From Gammaproteobacteria bacterium (GTDB lineage Bacteria > Pseudomonadota > Gammaproteobacteria > Pseudomonadales > Azotimanducaceae): a DNA stretch of 49,814 bases. Within the stretch, counting starts at the first letter, position 1. Every line of letters starts with the position of its first letter. The position numbers and the translations under genes were made by a program. The notes beneath the pieces were generated by a model. The model saw nothing but the letters and a program-made list of their open reading frames with translations, did no database searches and had not been told where the DNA came from. Shown here piece after piece: positions 17,656 to 26,277 of this stretch. Location of the stretch: contig DTZW01000322.1 in the NCBI GenBank assembly GCA_012961165.1, forward strand, positions 31,619 through 81,432. Direction: 5' to 3'.

Positions 17656-18978
17656 ATGAAAACTTGGCTTAAATTTTTGCTGACAGGCACTCTGATTGGC
17701 CTCGTGTTTCCTGGCGCTGCGTTAGTCTGGATCGTTTACGTGCTAAATGAACCACAAACACCTGTTAGTTTTTGGCAGGTGCACGAGGCATTCCCGCTTC
17801 TTTTTATCCTTGATCTCGCGCCTTTTGTATTAGGTACTACCTTTTTTATTTTGGGTTTGAAGGTCGGGAAACTGAGAACCGACAGATTACTAATCGAAGA
17901 GGAGTACAGGGGCGCACTTTCGGTCGCTAACATCCCTATCATTATGATTAGAATCGGCGGCGTCGTGGAAGGGTGCAACGCGGCTGTCGAAAAAGTACTG
18001 GGATTACCCCAGGTAGAAATTATTGGGAAAAACATCCTGACAGATTTCGTGAAAGCTGATGCCCAAGATGAAATGCGAAGTATATTTACAGATTTGTTGC
18101 AGACTAAAGAGCTATATAATCTGGAAATACCCTTGATAGATGCCGTCGGTGATCTCAAGTTGGTTCTGATCAGCGCTAAGGTCAGACTGAACACCGCAAA
18201 AGAAGTCGATGGTTTTGTGATATTTGGACAGGATATTACACAATTACGAAATCAAGAGGCCGAGATCAACAGGAAGCAGCAACTTGCAAGAATTGGCCAA
18301 TTGACCGGAGGGGTGGTACACGACCTTAACAATATGCTCAATATTATTGCGGGAAACATAAGATTCCTTAAAGAGGAAGCCGCATATAAAGGTACAGACT
18401 CAGAGGAACTGATAGAAGATATAGAATCTGCAGCCTTCGATGCAGTCGAATTGATAAACAGACTCCTGTCGTTCAGCCGAGAACGCCCTGCAGCGCCCAG
18501 TGAGATGCCTGCTAAAACAATGATGGAAGAGGCTGAAAAGTTAGCGCGGCGTTTAATAAAAGAGCGCAATATTCTTTTAACCTTCGATCAGTTTAACGAT
18601 GATGTCCGGTTAAACATAGACTTCGTCTGGTTTAAAAACTGCTTGCTAAATCTGATCAACAACGCCGCAGACTCAATGAATACAGGCACGATCACTGTGA
18701 CAGCTACCGTTGAAACTTCGTCAAGCGGTAAGGTCGCGAGTTCGTCACCCACGGTACTTCGTATTTCAGTCACTGATGAAGGTTGTGGTATCCCTGACAC
18801 TGAATTAGCGAGGGTGTTGGAACCCTTCTACACAACGAAAGCACCCGATCAGGGCACGGGTTTAGGACTCGCGATGGTGGACAAATTCTGCCAGGAAAGT
18901 GGCGGATACTGCGCAATTTCCTCGGAAATCAACATCGGGACTAAGGTGTCAATGATTCTGCCGTTAATCAATGAATAG
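17656..18978 (+). CDS. Membrane PAS-domain histidine kinase
   Basis: 440 aa. Two N-terminal membrane helices (about 7-30 and 46-69) with a very short periplasmic loop, a PAS domain (about 82-195; ALSVANIPIIMIRIGGVVEG, FVIFGQDIT), then HisKA of the NtrB-like group (ARIGQLTGGVVHDLNNMLNI, His222). The HATPase has NLINNAADS, DEGCGIPDTE, EPFYTTKAPDQGTGLGLAM. The short loop argues for sensing in the membrane or through PAS rather than in the periplasm. No response regulator is adjacent. It is 350 bp upstream of the Rieske operon on the same strand. Confidence 0.9.
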   Translation: MKTWLKFLLTGTLIGLVFPGAALVWIVYVLNEPQTPVSFWQVHEAFPLLFILDLAPFVLGTTFFILGLKVGKLRTDRLLIEEEYRGALSVANIPIIMIRIGGVVEGCNAAVEKVLGLPQVEIIGKNILTDFVKADAQDEMRSIFTDLLQTKELYNLEIPLIDAVGDLKLVLISAKVRLNTAKEVDGFVIFGQDITQLRNQEAEINRKQQLARIGQLTGGVVHDLNNMLNIIAGNIRFLKEEAAYKGTDSEELIEDIESAAFDAVELINRLLSFSRERPAAPSEMPAKTMMEEAEKLARRLIKERNILLTFDQFNDDVRLNIDFVWFKNCLLNLINNAADSMNTGTITVTATVETSSSGKVASSSPTVLRISVTDEGCGIPDTELARVLEPFYTTKAPDQGTGLGLAMVDKFCQESGGYCAISSEINIGTKVSMILPLINE

Positions 18979-19330
18979 CCGCATGGTCGAGGTGACGCGA
19001 GTACCAGTGAGTCATCAATCAATTCAGTCCGCAGATTCTCAGTGCACCGGTTCTGCTCGGCGATTACTTTCGTTTTAGTGGCCTCGCTACCGAAACCACG
19101 CAACAAGTCGGTCACTGACCGGTAAATACTAGTCAGTGGCGAGCAAAAAATTTGGTAGAACTGTCATTGTATCGGTAATCTCATCGTTCCGAGCACCACT
19201 TTCCTCGCCCTAAGACCGCCACCAAATAGCTGATTACAAGCCGCTTTCGGAAATAATTGTAGTCGGATATACATTTTGCGGTGAGAGGATTATTCTTTTT
19301 GAAAGAAACTTCCAAAATTCAAGGGTCCTG
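18979..19330. promoter_or_regulatory. Upstream region of Rieske operon with an inverted repeat
   Basis: Contains CACTGAC (19113-19119) and GTCAGTG (19132-19138), a perfect 7-bp inverted repeat with 12-nt spacing that suits a dimeric regulator. No coding frame was recognised. The ribosome site of the first Rieske gene is weak (CAAGGGTCCTG). I could not fix the promoter boxes with confidence. Confidence 0.4.
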
Positions 19331-20683
19331 ATGAGGGCAGATGTGAAGCACCCACTGGCTATCGACGGGAAAAATCCCAACAATTTGCGTGGCGATCCAA
19401 TTCCCAGGGAAAGATATTACAGTCGTGAATTCATGGCCCGGGAATGGGAACGGTTATGGACCAAGGTCTGGCACATTGGTGGACGGGTTAATCAGTTGGT
19501 AGAGCCTGGAGATTTCATTGTTGACGACTTCATGCATGAATCAGTAATTATTACCAAGCAGAAAGATGGTTCACTGAAAGGCTATTACAACGCGTGTGGG
19601 CACAGAGCCCAGAGACTTGCGTGGGATAAAGGCTCTGTCGATCATTTTACTTGTTCTTATCACGGTTGGACGTGGGGCCTGGACGGCGGGCTTAAAGATT
19701 GCCCGGATAGAGATGATTTTCCACAGGGTGATCCGGTTGGTAAGTTAAAGCTGATCGATGTCCGCGTTGATACTTGGGCCGGACTAATCTGGTACAGCAT
19801 GGATAAAGAGGCGCCCGAGCTGATAGATTATCTCGCCCCATTACCCGAAGTGTACAAAAACCATCAGTTTGAAAAAACTGTGCGAGTGCAATGGATCCGC
19901 GTTGCACTCGATTGCAATTGGAAGTTTTGGTCGGACAACTTTGCCGAGTCCTACCACACAAGAACCGCTCATCCACAGGTTCCGCCCATCATTGATCAGG
20001 ATCATTTCACCTCCAGATATGAAATGTTCCCCATGGGCCATGCACGCATTATTCAGATGGGGCGGCCATCGCTAAGAGACCGCGTGCCGGAAGGCGAGCC
20101 GCATCCTTTTGATCAGGTGCTACAACGCTGGGGAATCAATCCAAAGAAATACCCTGATTATGAATCCAAAGTGATGCAGGGCTGGCTTGATCTTAAGAAA
20201 GCCAAGAAAAGCCTTTGGAAAGAAAAAGGCTACTTGCACTACGAAAACCTGACCGATGAAGAATTGACGGAAAGTCCCTTTGCAGAAATTTTCCCAAACA
20301 TCGCCTTTGGTGCATCCGCCGATTCGTTTTCTGTTTTTCGCTGGCTACCGCATCCAGATGATCCAGAGAAATGCTTTTTCGATATGTGGTCGATGGCCTA
20401 TCCGGTTGAGGGTGAGTCCGAATTTGTCAATCGCACCGCGTTAAATCCAATCGCCATTGAGGAAGCAGAGTTTGATTTTCGTGAATACAACAACGGCGAA
20501 GGCGTTCAAGACTTATCTGACCAGGTCGTTTACCAGGACTGGCAGTTGAACGCAGGTCAGAAATCGGGATGGCGTTCGCGCGGTTATCAGGAGCCGTATC
20601 TGGCTGCTCAGGAAACAAGGGTGCGGCGCTTTCATGATATTCTGAACGACTATCTGACTGGGAATCCGCCCAATCAACATTAA
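19331..20683 (+). CDS. Rieske non-haem iron oxygenase, alpha subunit
   Basis: 450 aa. The Rieske [2Fe-2S] ligands are Cys89, His91, Cys108 and His111 (YYNACGHRAQRL ... TCSYHGWTWG). The mononuclear iron site shows in SDNFAESYHTRTAHPQ with His209 and His214. The third ligand should be a C-terminal acid that I cannot place surely. Ring-hydroxylating and demethylating oxygenases of this class need electrons from a reductase, often through a ferredoxin such as the one encoded 330 bp downstream. Probable role: hydroxylation or O-/N-demethylation of an aromatic, steroid or quaternary amine. It is first in a four-gene plus-strand operon. Confidence 0.93.
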   Translation: MRADVKHPLAIDGKNPNNLRGDPIPRERYYSREFMAREWERLWTKVWHIGGRVNQLVEPGDFIVDDFMHESVIITKQKDGSLKGYYNACGHRAQRLAWDKGSVDHFTCSYHGWTWGLDGGLKDCPDRDDFPQGDPVGKLKLIDVRVDTWAGLIWYSMDKEAPELIDYLAPLPEVYKNHQFEKTVRVQWIRVALDCNWKFWSDNFAESYHTRTAHPQVPPIIDQDHFTSRYEMFPMGHARIIQMGRPSLRDRVPEGEPHPFDQVLQRWGINPKKYPDYESKVMQGWLDLKKAKKSLWKEKGYLHYENLTDEELTESPFAEIFPNIAFGASADSFSVFRWLPHPDDPEKCFFDMWSMAYPVEGESEFVNRTALNPIAIEEAEFDFREYNNGEGVQDLSDQVVYQDWQLNAGQKSGWRSRGYQEPYLAAQETRVRRFHDILNDYLTGNPPNQH

Positions 20684-20717
20684 GAGTCAACATTGAGGTT
20701 AACAAGCAAAACTAAAG

Positions 20718-20735
20718 ACCAAGGATAGCCTTGGT
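20718..20735. other. Small perfect hairpin between Rieske gene and the 74-aa gene
   Basis: ACCAAGG-ATAG-CCTTGGT forms a 7-bp stem with a 4-nt loop about 35 nt after the first Rieske stop. No U-tract follows, so it is not a standard terminator. It could tune expression of the upstream oxygenase relative to the ferredoxin by protecting the mRNA. Confidence 0.4.
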
Positions 20736-20795
20736 AAACAATTTGGTTTCCACAACGTTTTGGAGGCCAACGCTAGCATCTAGAGGTAACGACAT

Positions 20796-21020
20796 ATGCG
20801 TATACGACACGCTTATAGCGGATTCATTTACGAATCCATGGACGACGGTAACGTCAGCGTAAAAGATCCAAAAACAGGTGACGCCGGTGTTTTCACCCGT
20901 GACGCTGTTTGGATTTCCGGCTCGTTGAAGTCTGGCGATCACCATATGATTGGACACGTGGGTGGAAAGACCGCAGAGGGTGCGACCAGCCTTGGCGAGT
21001 TTTTCAATCGACGCCGTTGA
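20796..21020 (+). CDS. Small conserved-looking protein of the Rieske operon
   Basis: 74 aa, MRIRHAYSGFIYESMDDGNV, with KDPKTGDAGVFTRDAVWISG and HHMIGHVGGK. No Cys, no signal peptide and no membrane helix. It follows an AGAGGTAACGACAT ribosome site, and its TGA overlaps the TTG start of the ferredoxin gene, so the two are translationally coupled. I do not recognise the family. Placement between an oxygenase and a ferredoxin suggests a small subunit or assembly or coupling factor, by inference only. Confidence 0.75.
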   Translation: MRIRHAYSGFIYESMDDGNVSVKDPKTGDAGVFTRDAVWISGSLKSGDHHMIGHVGGKTAEGATSLGEFFNRRR

Positions 21021-21322
21021 TTCAGGTTGAGCCGACAGGTGTCTCGTTTGAGGCAAATGAAGACGAGACAATTATGGCCGCTGCAATTCGCAACGGTTAC
21101 ACGTGGCCAACCATTTGCGGCGGACAGGGTACGTGTAAGACTTGTGTATTTTTGACGCTGGAAGGTAAGAGTAATCTGGCTGAGATTGAGCCCTGGGAAG
21201 AGCAAGCACTGGACTCAATCATTGATACCCTGCCGAAACGGAGCCAAGGCTGGCGACTAGCATGTCAGGCTAAAGTGACAGGTAACGTCAGATTAAGAAA
21301 AATTGGTGTAAGACAAGCATAG
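21017..21322 (+). CDS. [2Fe-2S] plant-type ferredoxin
   Basis: About 101 aa from TTG 21017, which overlaps the preceding stop (TTGA). The track's start at 20909 is also TTG and would add 36 residues out of frame with the neighbouring gene, so I reject it. The cluster motif is WPTICGGQGTCKTCVF (CX5CX2C) with the fourth Cys in WRLACQAKVTG. It begins IQVEPTGVSFEANEDETIMA, typical of the family. It should carry electrons to one or both adjacent Rieske oxygenases. No ferredoxin reductase lies in the window. Confidence 0.88.
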   Translation: MIQVEPTGVSFEANEDETIMAAAIRNGYTWPTICGGQGTCKTCVFLTLEGKSNLAEIEPWEEQALDSIIDTLPKRSQGWRLACQAKVTGNVRLRKIGVRQA

Positions 21323-21352
21323 ACAAGTGGCAACGAAATAGGAGGAAGCAAG

Positions 21353-22765
21353 ATGGCTATGACAAAACAGGAAATGGACAGTAAGCTGGCACCCGGTGAG
21401 GCTCGCTCCAGAGGAAAGCAGATTCAGGATCTGCTCGATGATGAGACTGTCGAGGTACCCTGGCAATTGCGCGACGCGGATTATACCTATCTCGGCTCCG
21501 AACCCCTGGACCGCGATCATTACATCTCTCAAGAATGGTGCGACAAAGAGACCGAAAATCTCTGGTCAAGAGTCTGGCAACTGGCATGCTTTGAACAGGA
21601 TATTCCCGAAGTGGGCGATCATATTGTTTACGATATCGTTGATTGGTCCTTTATCCTTGTTCGGACCGAACCCGATACCATTAAGGCATTTTATAATTCA
21701 TGCCTGCATCGAGGTCGCCGACTTTGTACCAATGAATTAGAGCCAGCCAACAAACCAGAATTTCGCTGTCCGTTCCACGGCATCTCGTGGAACATAAACG
21801 GTTCACTAAAAACCATACCGCCATCGATCGAATTCGACTTCCCGCACGTCAACAAAGATGAATTTGGTTTGCCTGAGGTCCGATGCGAACGATGGGACGG
21901 CTTTGTGTTTATCAATATCGATGACGATGCCGAGCCCCTGATGGATTTCCTTGGCGACATTACTAAACACTTTGAACGCTGGCCATTTGCGAATCGCTGG
22001 AAGGCGACGCACAGCGCCAAGATTGTCGACTCTAATTGGAAGCTCGCTCAGGAAGCTTTCATGGAGGCATTCCACGTGTTGGCTACACATCCACAAATGA
22101 GCATTGGTCTGCTCGGTGGGGATGGATCAAATACCGAGTACAACATTTATGACAACGGCGATGCTAATTGGAGCCGGATGACCATGGCGCCGCCTATGCC
22201 TAACCCTAATTTGCCCTATGAGCTTACTGAACAAGAGCTTATTGAAGAAATGTTCTTCCGAGGTGAAAGCGTTAGCGAAATGGGTGTGCAAAAAATGGCA
22301 GGCAGCGTTGATGACCTGCCAGATGGCATAACCACACGCAAGCTGCTCGCCGATTCCGCTCGCAAGAACGAACCAAAAGGCTTTGTGGGCAGCGAACCGA
22401 CGGACGTGGAGCTTACCTCTGCTATCCAATACCACATATTTCCCAACATCTCGCCGTGGCCGGGTCCGATTTTCTACCGGCATCGCCCCTACGGTCGTGA
22501 TCCCGATAAGTGCATTATGGAGATCATGATGATGGTGGCCTTGCCGGAAGGCGCCGAACGCCCACCAGCGGCAAAGATCAACTGGCTTGGACCCGACGAG
22601 CACTTTGGCAACATCTTTAATCAAGATGTAGAAAATGTTGCTCAGGTACAACGTGGCTTGAAGGCCGCCAAACCACCAGGAGGTTTGACCCTGGGGAATT
22701 ATCAGGACATCAAAGTCCGCTGGCACCACCGTTTACTTGAAAAATGGGTGAATCGCGAAATCTGA
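21353..22765 (+). CDS. Rieske non-haem iron oxygenase, alpha subunit
   Basis: 470 aa. Rieske ligands Cys117, His119, Cys139 and His142 (FYNSCLHRGRRL ... RCPFHGISWNING). The iron site lies in AQEAFMEAFHVLATHPQ with His241 and His246. An excellent ribosome site (TAGGAGGAAGCAAG) precedes ATG 21353, 30 bp after the ferredoxin stop, so this is the last gene of the operon. It differs strongly from the first Rieske protein in spacing and sequence, which suggests two different reactions served by one ferredoxin, rather than a duplicate. Its 3' end runs close to the 18-bp tandem array. Confidence 0.93.
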   Translation: MAMTKQEMDSKLAPGEARSRGKQIQDLLDDETVEVPWQLRDADYTYLGSEPLDRDHYISQEWCDKETENLWSRVWQLACFEQDIPEVGDHIVYDIVDWSFILVRTEPDTIKAFYNSCLHRGRRLCTNELEPANKPEFRCPFHGISWNINGSLKTIPPSIEFDFPHVNKDEFGLPEVRCERWDGFVFINIDDDAEPLMDFLGDITKHFERWPFANRWKATHSAKIVDSNWKLAQEAFMEAFHVLATHPQMSIGLLGGDGSNTEYNIYDNGDANWSRMTMAPPMPNPNLPYELTEQELIEEMFFRGESVSEMGVQKMAGSVDDLPDGITTRKLLADSARKNEPKGFVGSEPTDVELTSAIQYHIFPNISPWPGPIFYRHRPYGRDPDKCIMEIMMMVALPEGAERPPAAKINWLGPDEHFGNIFNQDVENVAQVQRGLKAAKPPGGLTLGNYQDIKVRWHHRLLEKWVNREI

Positions 22766-22837
22766 GAGGTTCGCCTGACTATTGGTAACAATCTATCCCA
22801 GCGATAGGAACCCGACAATCCAGGCAACTTTTTTATA

Positions 22838-22990
22838 CCACGGGCTTTTTTTTGCGCCACGGGCTTTTCTTGCGCCACGGGCTTTTCTTGCGCCACGGGC
22901 TTTTCTTGCGCCACGGGCTTTTCTTGCGCCACGGGCTTTTCTTGCGCCACGGGCGTTTTTGCGCCACGGGCGTTTTTGCGCCACAGGCGA
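22838..22990. repeat. 18-bp tandem array (8 units plus a partial)
   Basis: Unit CCACGGGCTTTTCTTGCG. Copies 2-6 (22857-22946) are identical. Copy 1 is 19 bp with a longer T-run, copies 7-8 are 17 bp (CCACGGGCGTTTTTGCG), and a ninth decays. Read on the minus strand the exact units encode a VAQEKP hexapeptide, but the 17- and 19-bp units break the frame and no start or domain surrounds it. There are no unique spacers, so it is not CRISPR. It sits between the Rieske operon and a rhomboid remnant. Confidence 0.92.
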
Positions 22991-23037
22991 TGTGATTGCT
23001 GGAGATACTTCGTGAAGGTCAAGGGAGATGCCACGGT

Positions 23038-23181
23038 TTAAGTCCAAAGGGCTACGCCGATCATTAGGCCACCGATGTGGTGTGCGGAACAAAAAAGACC
23101 AACGGCTATAACCATCCTGTAGTTTTCGCCGGCAAGGGACCCAAACAAGTCATAAATCAGCATGCTCAAAATAGATGAGTG
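23038..23181 (-). pseudogene. C-terminal remnant of a rhomboid-family protease
   Basis: A 47-codon minus frame, closed by a stop at its 5' end, reads ILSMLIYDLFGSLAG ... MVIAVGLFCSAHHIGGLMIG. The final SAHHIGGLMIGVAL matches the last transmembrane helix of rhomboid proteases, where AHxGG carries the catalytic His. The serine-bearing helix and all preceding parts are gone, and there is no start codon. It is immediately upstream of the SPFH gene on the opposite strand. Confidence 0.55.
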
Positions 23182-23235
23182 TCAATTTGTGCGCTATTAT
23201 GTGTTCTCTTCTATCCTACGCCAACTGAGAAATAC

Positions 23236-24228
23236 ATGATGGACATCTTAATAAACCTGCTCTCCAGCCCTATCGTCTGGATAGTTATTGTCATTTTCTA
23301 CACCCTAAAGAAGGGCATATACTTTGTGCCGCAGAACCGAGGCTATGTGATCTACACCTTCGGCAAATACGACCAGACTTTAAGCGCGGGTCTGAACTTC
23401 ATCATTCCCTTTGTCCAGAGGGTGGCCGCAGATCGCAACCTGAAGGAGCAGTCGCTGGACATTTCCTCGCAGTCAGCCATCACTAAGGATAATATCTCAC
23501 TCGCCATCGACGGTATCTTGTTCATGAAGGTAACCGATGCCGGCGCAGCAACCAATAACGTTACTGATTACAAGACGGCGGTCATCCAACTCGCTATGAC
23601 CACCATGCGTAATGCCATTGGTTCCATGGAGTTAGATGAGTGTTTCCAAAGTCGGGACGTAATCAACGCCACCATCCTAACGGCCATGACCGAGGCTACC
23701 CAGCCCTGGGGCGTGATGGTCACCCGTTATGAAATCAAGGACATATCGCCGCCCCAATCTATCCGCGAAGACATGGAAAAACAAATGACTGCAGAGCGCG
23801 AGAAGCGTTCGGTCATTCTGACAGCAGAAGGCGTTAAATCTGCAGCGATTACAGAAGCCGAGGGTCTGAAAGCGGCTCGGGTTCTCGATGCTGAGGCAGC
23901 CAAATCGGAACAGGTATTAGCCGCAGAAGCCAACAAAGAACAGCAAATACTCGAAGCCACAGGTAAAGCGGAGGCGATCCGGCTAGTCGCGGATGCTGAG
24001 GCCGCCGCTTTGACGACCGTCGGAGACGCTGCTAACACGGATTCGGGTGAAGCCGCGGTCTTACTGACGCTTGCGCAGGATGCCATCGGCGCTCATCGCC
24101 AGATCGCCGCTGAGAGCACTATTGTACTTACTGACGGTAAAACCAGCGATAACATCGCCAATACAGTGGCCCAGGCAATTGCCGTATCCAGTTCGTTGAA
24201 GTTGTCGAGCGCTGACTCGGGGATCTAA
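23236..24228 (+). CDS. SPFH/Band 7 membrane protein (stomatin-like, QmcA type)
   Basis: About 330 aa from ATG 23236 (MMDILINLLSSPIVWIVIVI); the track start 23179 overlaps the rhomboid remnant and adds a poor 19 residues. One N-terminal membrane helix (about 9-25) is followed by the Band 7 domain (VPQNRGYVIYTFGKYDQTLS, GLNFIIPFVQRV, TKDNISLAIDGILFMKV). Then comes a long Ala/Glu-rich coiled coil (EGVKSAAITEAEGLKAARVL). Such proteins form membrane cages or rings that organise membrane microdomains. The NfeD-family gene follows after 3 bp, the classic STOPP-NfeD operon. The coiled coil is nearly Gly-free. Confidence 0.9.
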   Translation: MMDILINLLSSPIVWIVIVIFYTLKKGIYFVPQNRGYVIYTFGKYDQTLSAGLNFIIPFVQRVAADRNLKEQSLDISSQSAITKDNISLAIDGILFMKVTDAGAATNNVTDYKTAVIQLAMTTMRNAIGSMELDECFQSRDVINATILTAMTEATQPWGVMVTRYEIKDISPPQSIREDMEKQMTAEREKRSVILTAEGVKSAAITEAEGLKAARVLDAEAAKSEQVLAAEANKEQQILEATGKAEAIRLVADAEAAALTTVGDAANTDSGEAAVLLTLAQDAIGAHRQIAAESTIVLTDGKTSDNIANTVAQAIAVSSSLKLSSADSGI

Positions 24229-24231
24229 GCG

Positions 24232-24705
24232 ATGGAAATCTTTGAGCTCATCAACGCTAATCATGATCGGGTTTTTTATGTTTTAGCCGGCACCAGTTTT
24301 ATTTTGGAATTGAGCCTACTGGGGTTAAGCGGGCCACTGCTTTTTTTTGCGATTGCCAGCCTGGTCACAGCTCTTTTAATCAGCGTTGGACTAATTTCAG
24401 GTTGGGAGGCAGAAATTTTGGTCGTGGGCGTACTGACAGTCCTGATTGCCTTACTCCTTTGGAGACCATTGAAAAAATTTCAGAATTCAGGTGGCGGCGC
24501 TGACACCAGCAGCGACATGATTGGTCGCGTGGTCACTGTGAGCAAGGACATTACAGCCGAGGAAGGCGCCATCCGTTATTCCGGAATCGATTGGCAGGCT
24601 CGCCTTGGCGCCAGTGCTAATGAAGCGTTTATCGCTGAAGGAGAACAATGCATTATCGCCTCGGTAAATGGCAATATCATGCTTGTTAAAGAGACCTCAC
24701 CCTAG
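24232..24705 (+). CDS. NfeD family membrane protein
   Basis: 157 aa. Two or three hydrophobic helices (about 15-80; SFILELSLLGLSGPLLFFAI) precede a soluble C-terminal OB-fold domain (about 95-157; GRVVTVSKDITAEEGAIRYSGIDWQA, CIIASVNGNIMLVKE). This is the short NfeD form without a serine-protease domain. It follows the SPFH gene by 3 bp and should sit in the same membrane complex. The proteolytic partner of some NfeD systems is absent here, although a rhomboid remnant lies just upstream. Confidence 0.9.
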   Translation: MEIFELINANHDRVFYVLAGTSFILELSLLGLSGPLLFFAIASLVTALLISVGLISGWEAEILVVGVLTVLIALLLWRPLKKFQNSGGGADTSSDMIGRVVTVSKDITAEEGAIRYSGIDWQARLGASANEAFIAEGEQCIIASVNGNIMLVKETSP

Positions 24706-24846
24706 GGGGATTGCGCTTAGCCATTCTGGCAATATGCACGCTTTCCTATCCAATTTTGTCGACGATAATCGGAACTTTGGTAACTTAACCACGCCAGGTT
24801 TTTTTAACAGAGCAGAAACTAAACCAAAACGCCATATACGGTTCGC

Positions 24847-26277
24847 CTATTCAGCTCTACGCGCTGCGAGTTCAAGTTGTATTTCCGCAATTCGAGTCCT
24901 GTCCAGTCGATAACCAATATAAAAAGCCAGGATCGCCAGTCCTATAATTGACGTTGCCGGTCCCGCTATGATGCCCAGATTGAACAGAACCTCTGCAGAC
25001 ACCTCGCCCGGTGCCGCGCCTCTTGGGAAGTCGATCAAATCAAGACCGATTCCGCCCAGTATGGTCGCGAACGCACCACCGGCCTTGAAGGCAAACGACC
25101 TTGCGGAAAAAATAATCCCTTCCTGTCTTTCGCCGGTCAGCAGTTCCTGCTCGTCAGAAATGTCTGCAAACATTGAATTGAGTGTAATCATGATTGCTGG
25201 ACCAGCAAGGCCACTGGTAAAGATAAATGCCAGCAGCATCGCTAACAGCTCTACACTACCATTCTCTGGCAGCCAATCCGTAAACAGTCGCACGCAAATC
25301 ATCATGTTGTTGCATACAATTATGACAACAGACAAGCCGATTAACGTTCTACGTTTATCAAGGTGCTTCGTGAGAACTGGTGCGAGCAACACTGAAAAGG
25401 GTAATGCGCACAATACTGTCGGACCGATCCAGCGCATGTTTTCAGTTTCCATACCCCAGAAATGAACGTACATGTACACCATGAACGTCCCCTCTATTCC
25501 TAACAGGATTACAGCGCAGAAAAGTCCCCCTACCAGCATCCTGTATGAGTGGTTCTTAAAGGCGGTTGTGACCTCGCGGAACAGCCTCCGTGGATTAAGA
25601 CGCTCGACCGTTTTGAAGTTGGCAGGTGGAAGGTGTGGGATTTCCCCTAGGGTACCGGCAACGCAGAGACTGATGGAAACAAAAATCCCGATCGCGGCCG
25701 CGATGGAGAATGGTCCGTAACCATTAGTATTGAGCAGACCATGCGAAAATTCTTCGGTAGTAGGAAAAAATAATGTCAGCATCAGAAACCCAAAACCGGC
25801 AGACCCTACAGTGCCAAAGAACTGGCTAAAACTGTAAACCCGAGTCCGATCGAGATAGTCCTGCGCCATCTCTGCACCCAGGGCAAGATGCGGAATATGG
25901 TAAAGCGTCAAAAATAATCTTCCCGAAACGGCAAAGGTAACCAGCCAGCCAAAATAGAACATCTCCGACATGCCTGTTGGTGGGTTGAACAGCGCGATGA
26001 TAGAAATACCAAGTGGCAGCGCCGCACCCATCATCATCGGGTGACGTCTGCCCCATCGAGTCTCTAGCCGATCTGAAATGGAACCAGCTATCGGGTCTGT
26101 AATCGCATCACAAAACAGAGCGATGCCCAACGCAATACCCGTCAGGGTGCCCGACACCTGTAATATTTGATTGAAATAGAATAATAGGAATGTTGAAAAC
26201 GCGCCAAGGGTGATACCTTCGGCGAGCTGTCCGACGCCAAAACCGAGTTTCGAGGATAAAGGTAAAACGCGTATCAT
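24847..26277 (-). CDS. MFS transporter, GPH (MelB-like) family
   Basis: 476 aa, about 12 membrane helices. Early LSSKLGFGVGQLAEGITLGA, the loop DAITDPIAGSISDRLETRWGRRHPMM (DPxxGxxxDRxxxRWGRRRP) and the cytoplasmic DISDEQELLTGERQEGIIFSARSF are GPH-family signatures. Such transporters co-import glycosides or other polar organics with Na+ or H+. It is a distant paralogue of the transporter at 38657-40003. No catabolic gene is directly adjacent, so the substrate is open. Confidence 0.92.
   Translation of the reverse strand: MIRVLPLSSKLGFGVGQLAEGITLGAFSTFLLFYFNQILQVSGTLTGIALGIALFCDAITDPIAGSISDRLETRWGRRHPMMMGAALPLGISIIALFNPPTGMSEMFYFGWLVTFAVSGRLFLTLYHIPHLALGAEMAQDYLDRTRVYSFSQFFGTVGSAGFGFLMLTLFFPTTEEFSHGLLNTNGYGPFSIAAAIGIFVSISLCVAGTLGEIPHLPPANFKTVERLNPRRLFREVTTAFKNHSYRMLVGGLFCAVILLGIEGTFMVYMYVHFWGMETENMRWIGPTVLCALPFSVLLAPVLTKHLDKRRTLIGLSVVIIVCNNMMICVRLFTDWLPENGSVELLAMLLAFIFTSGLAGPAIMITLNSMFADISDEQELLTGERQEGIIFSARSFAFKAGGAFATILGGIGLDLIDFPRGAAPGEVSAEVLFNLGIIAGPATSIIGLAILAFYIGYRLDRTRIAEIQLELAARRAE

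Noticed and set aside
20909-21322. 137-aa ORF as the full ferredoxin
   Set aside because: The first 36 residues lie in the other frame of the 74-aa gene and begin with TTG. The TTG at 21017, overlapping the stop of that gene, fits ferredoxin length and coupling better.
22127-22729. 200-aa minus ORF
   Set aside because: Antisense shadow of the second Rieske oxygenase, which has complete cluster and iron-site motifs.
22838-22990. CRISPR array
   Set aside because: Units are directly adjacent with no unique spacers, 17-19 bp long, and no cas genes are present.
22702-23034. 110-aa minus-strand VAQEKP-repeat protein
   Set aside because: It runs into the Rieske gene's antisense, has no ribosome site, and frame-breaking 17- and 19-bp units border the exact repeats.
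24968-25465. 165-aa plus ORF
   Set aside because: Antisense shadow of the GPH transporter, with Ser/Pro/Thr-rich composition typical of shadow frames.
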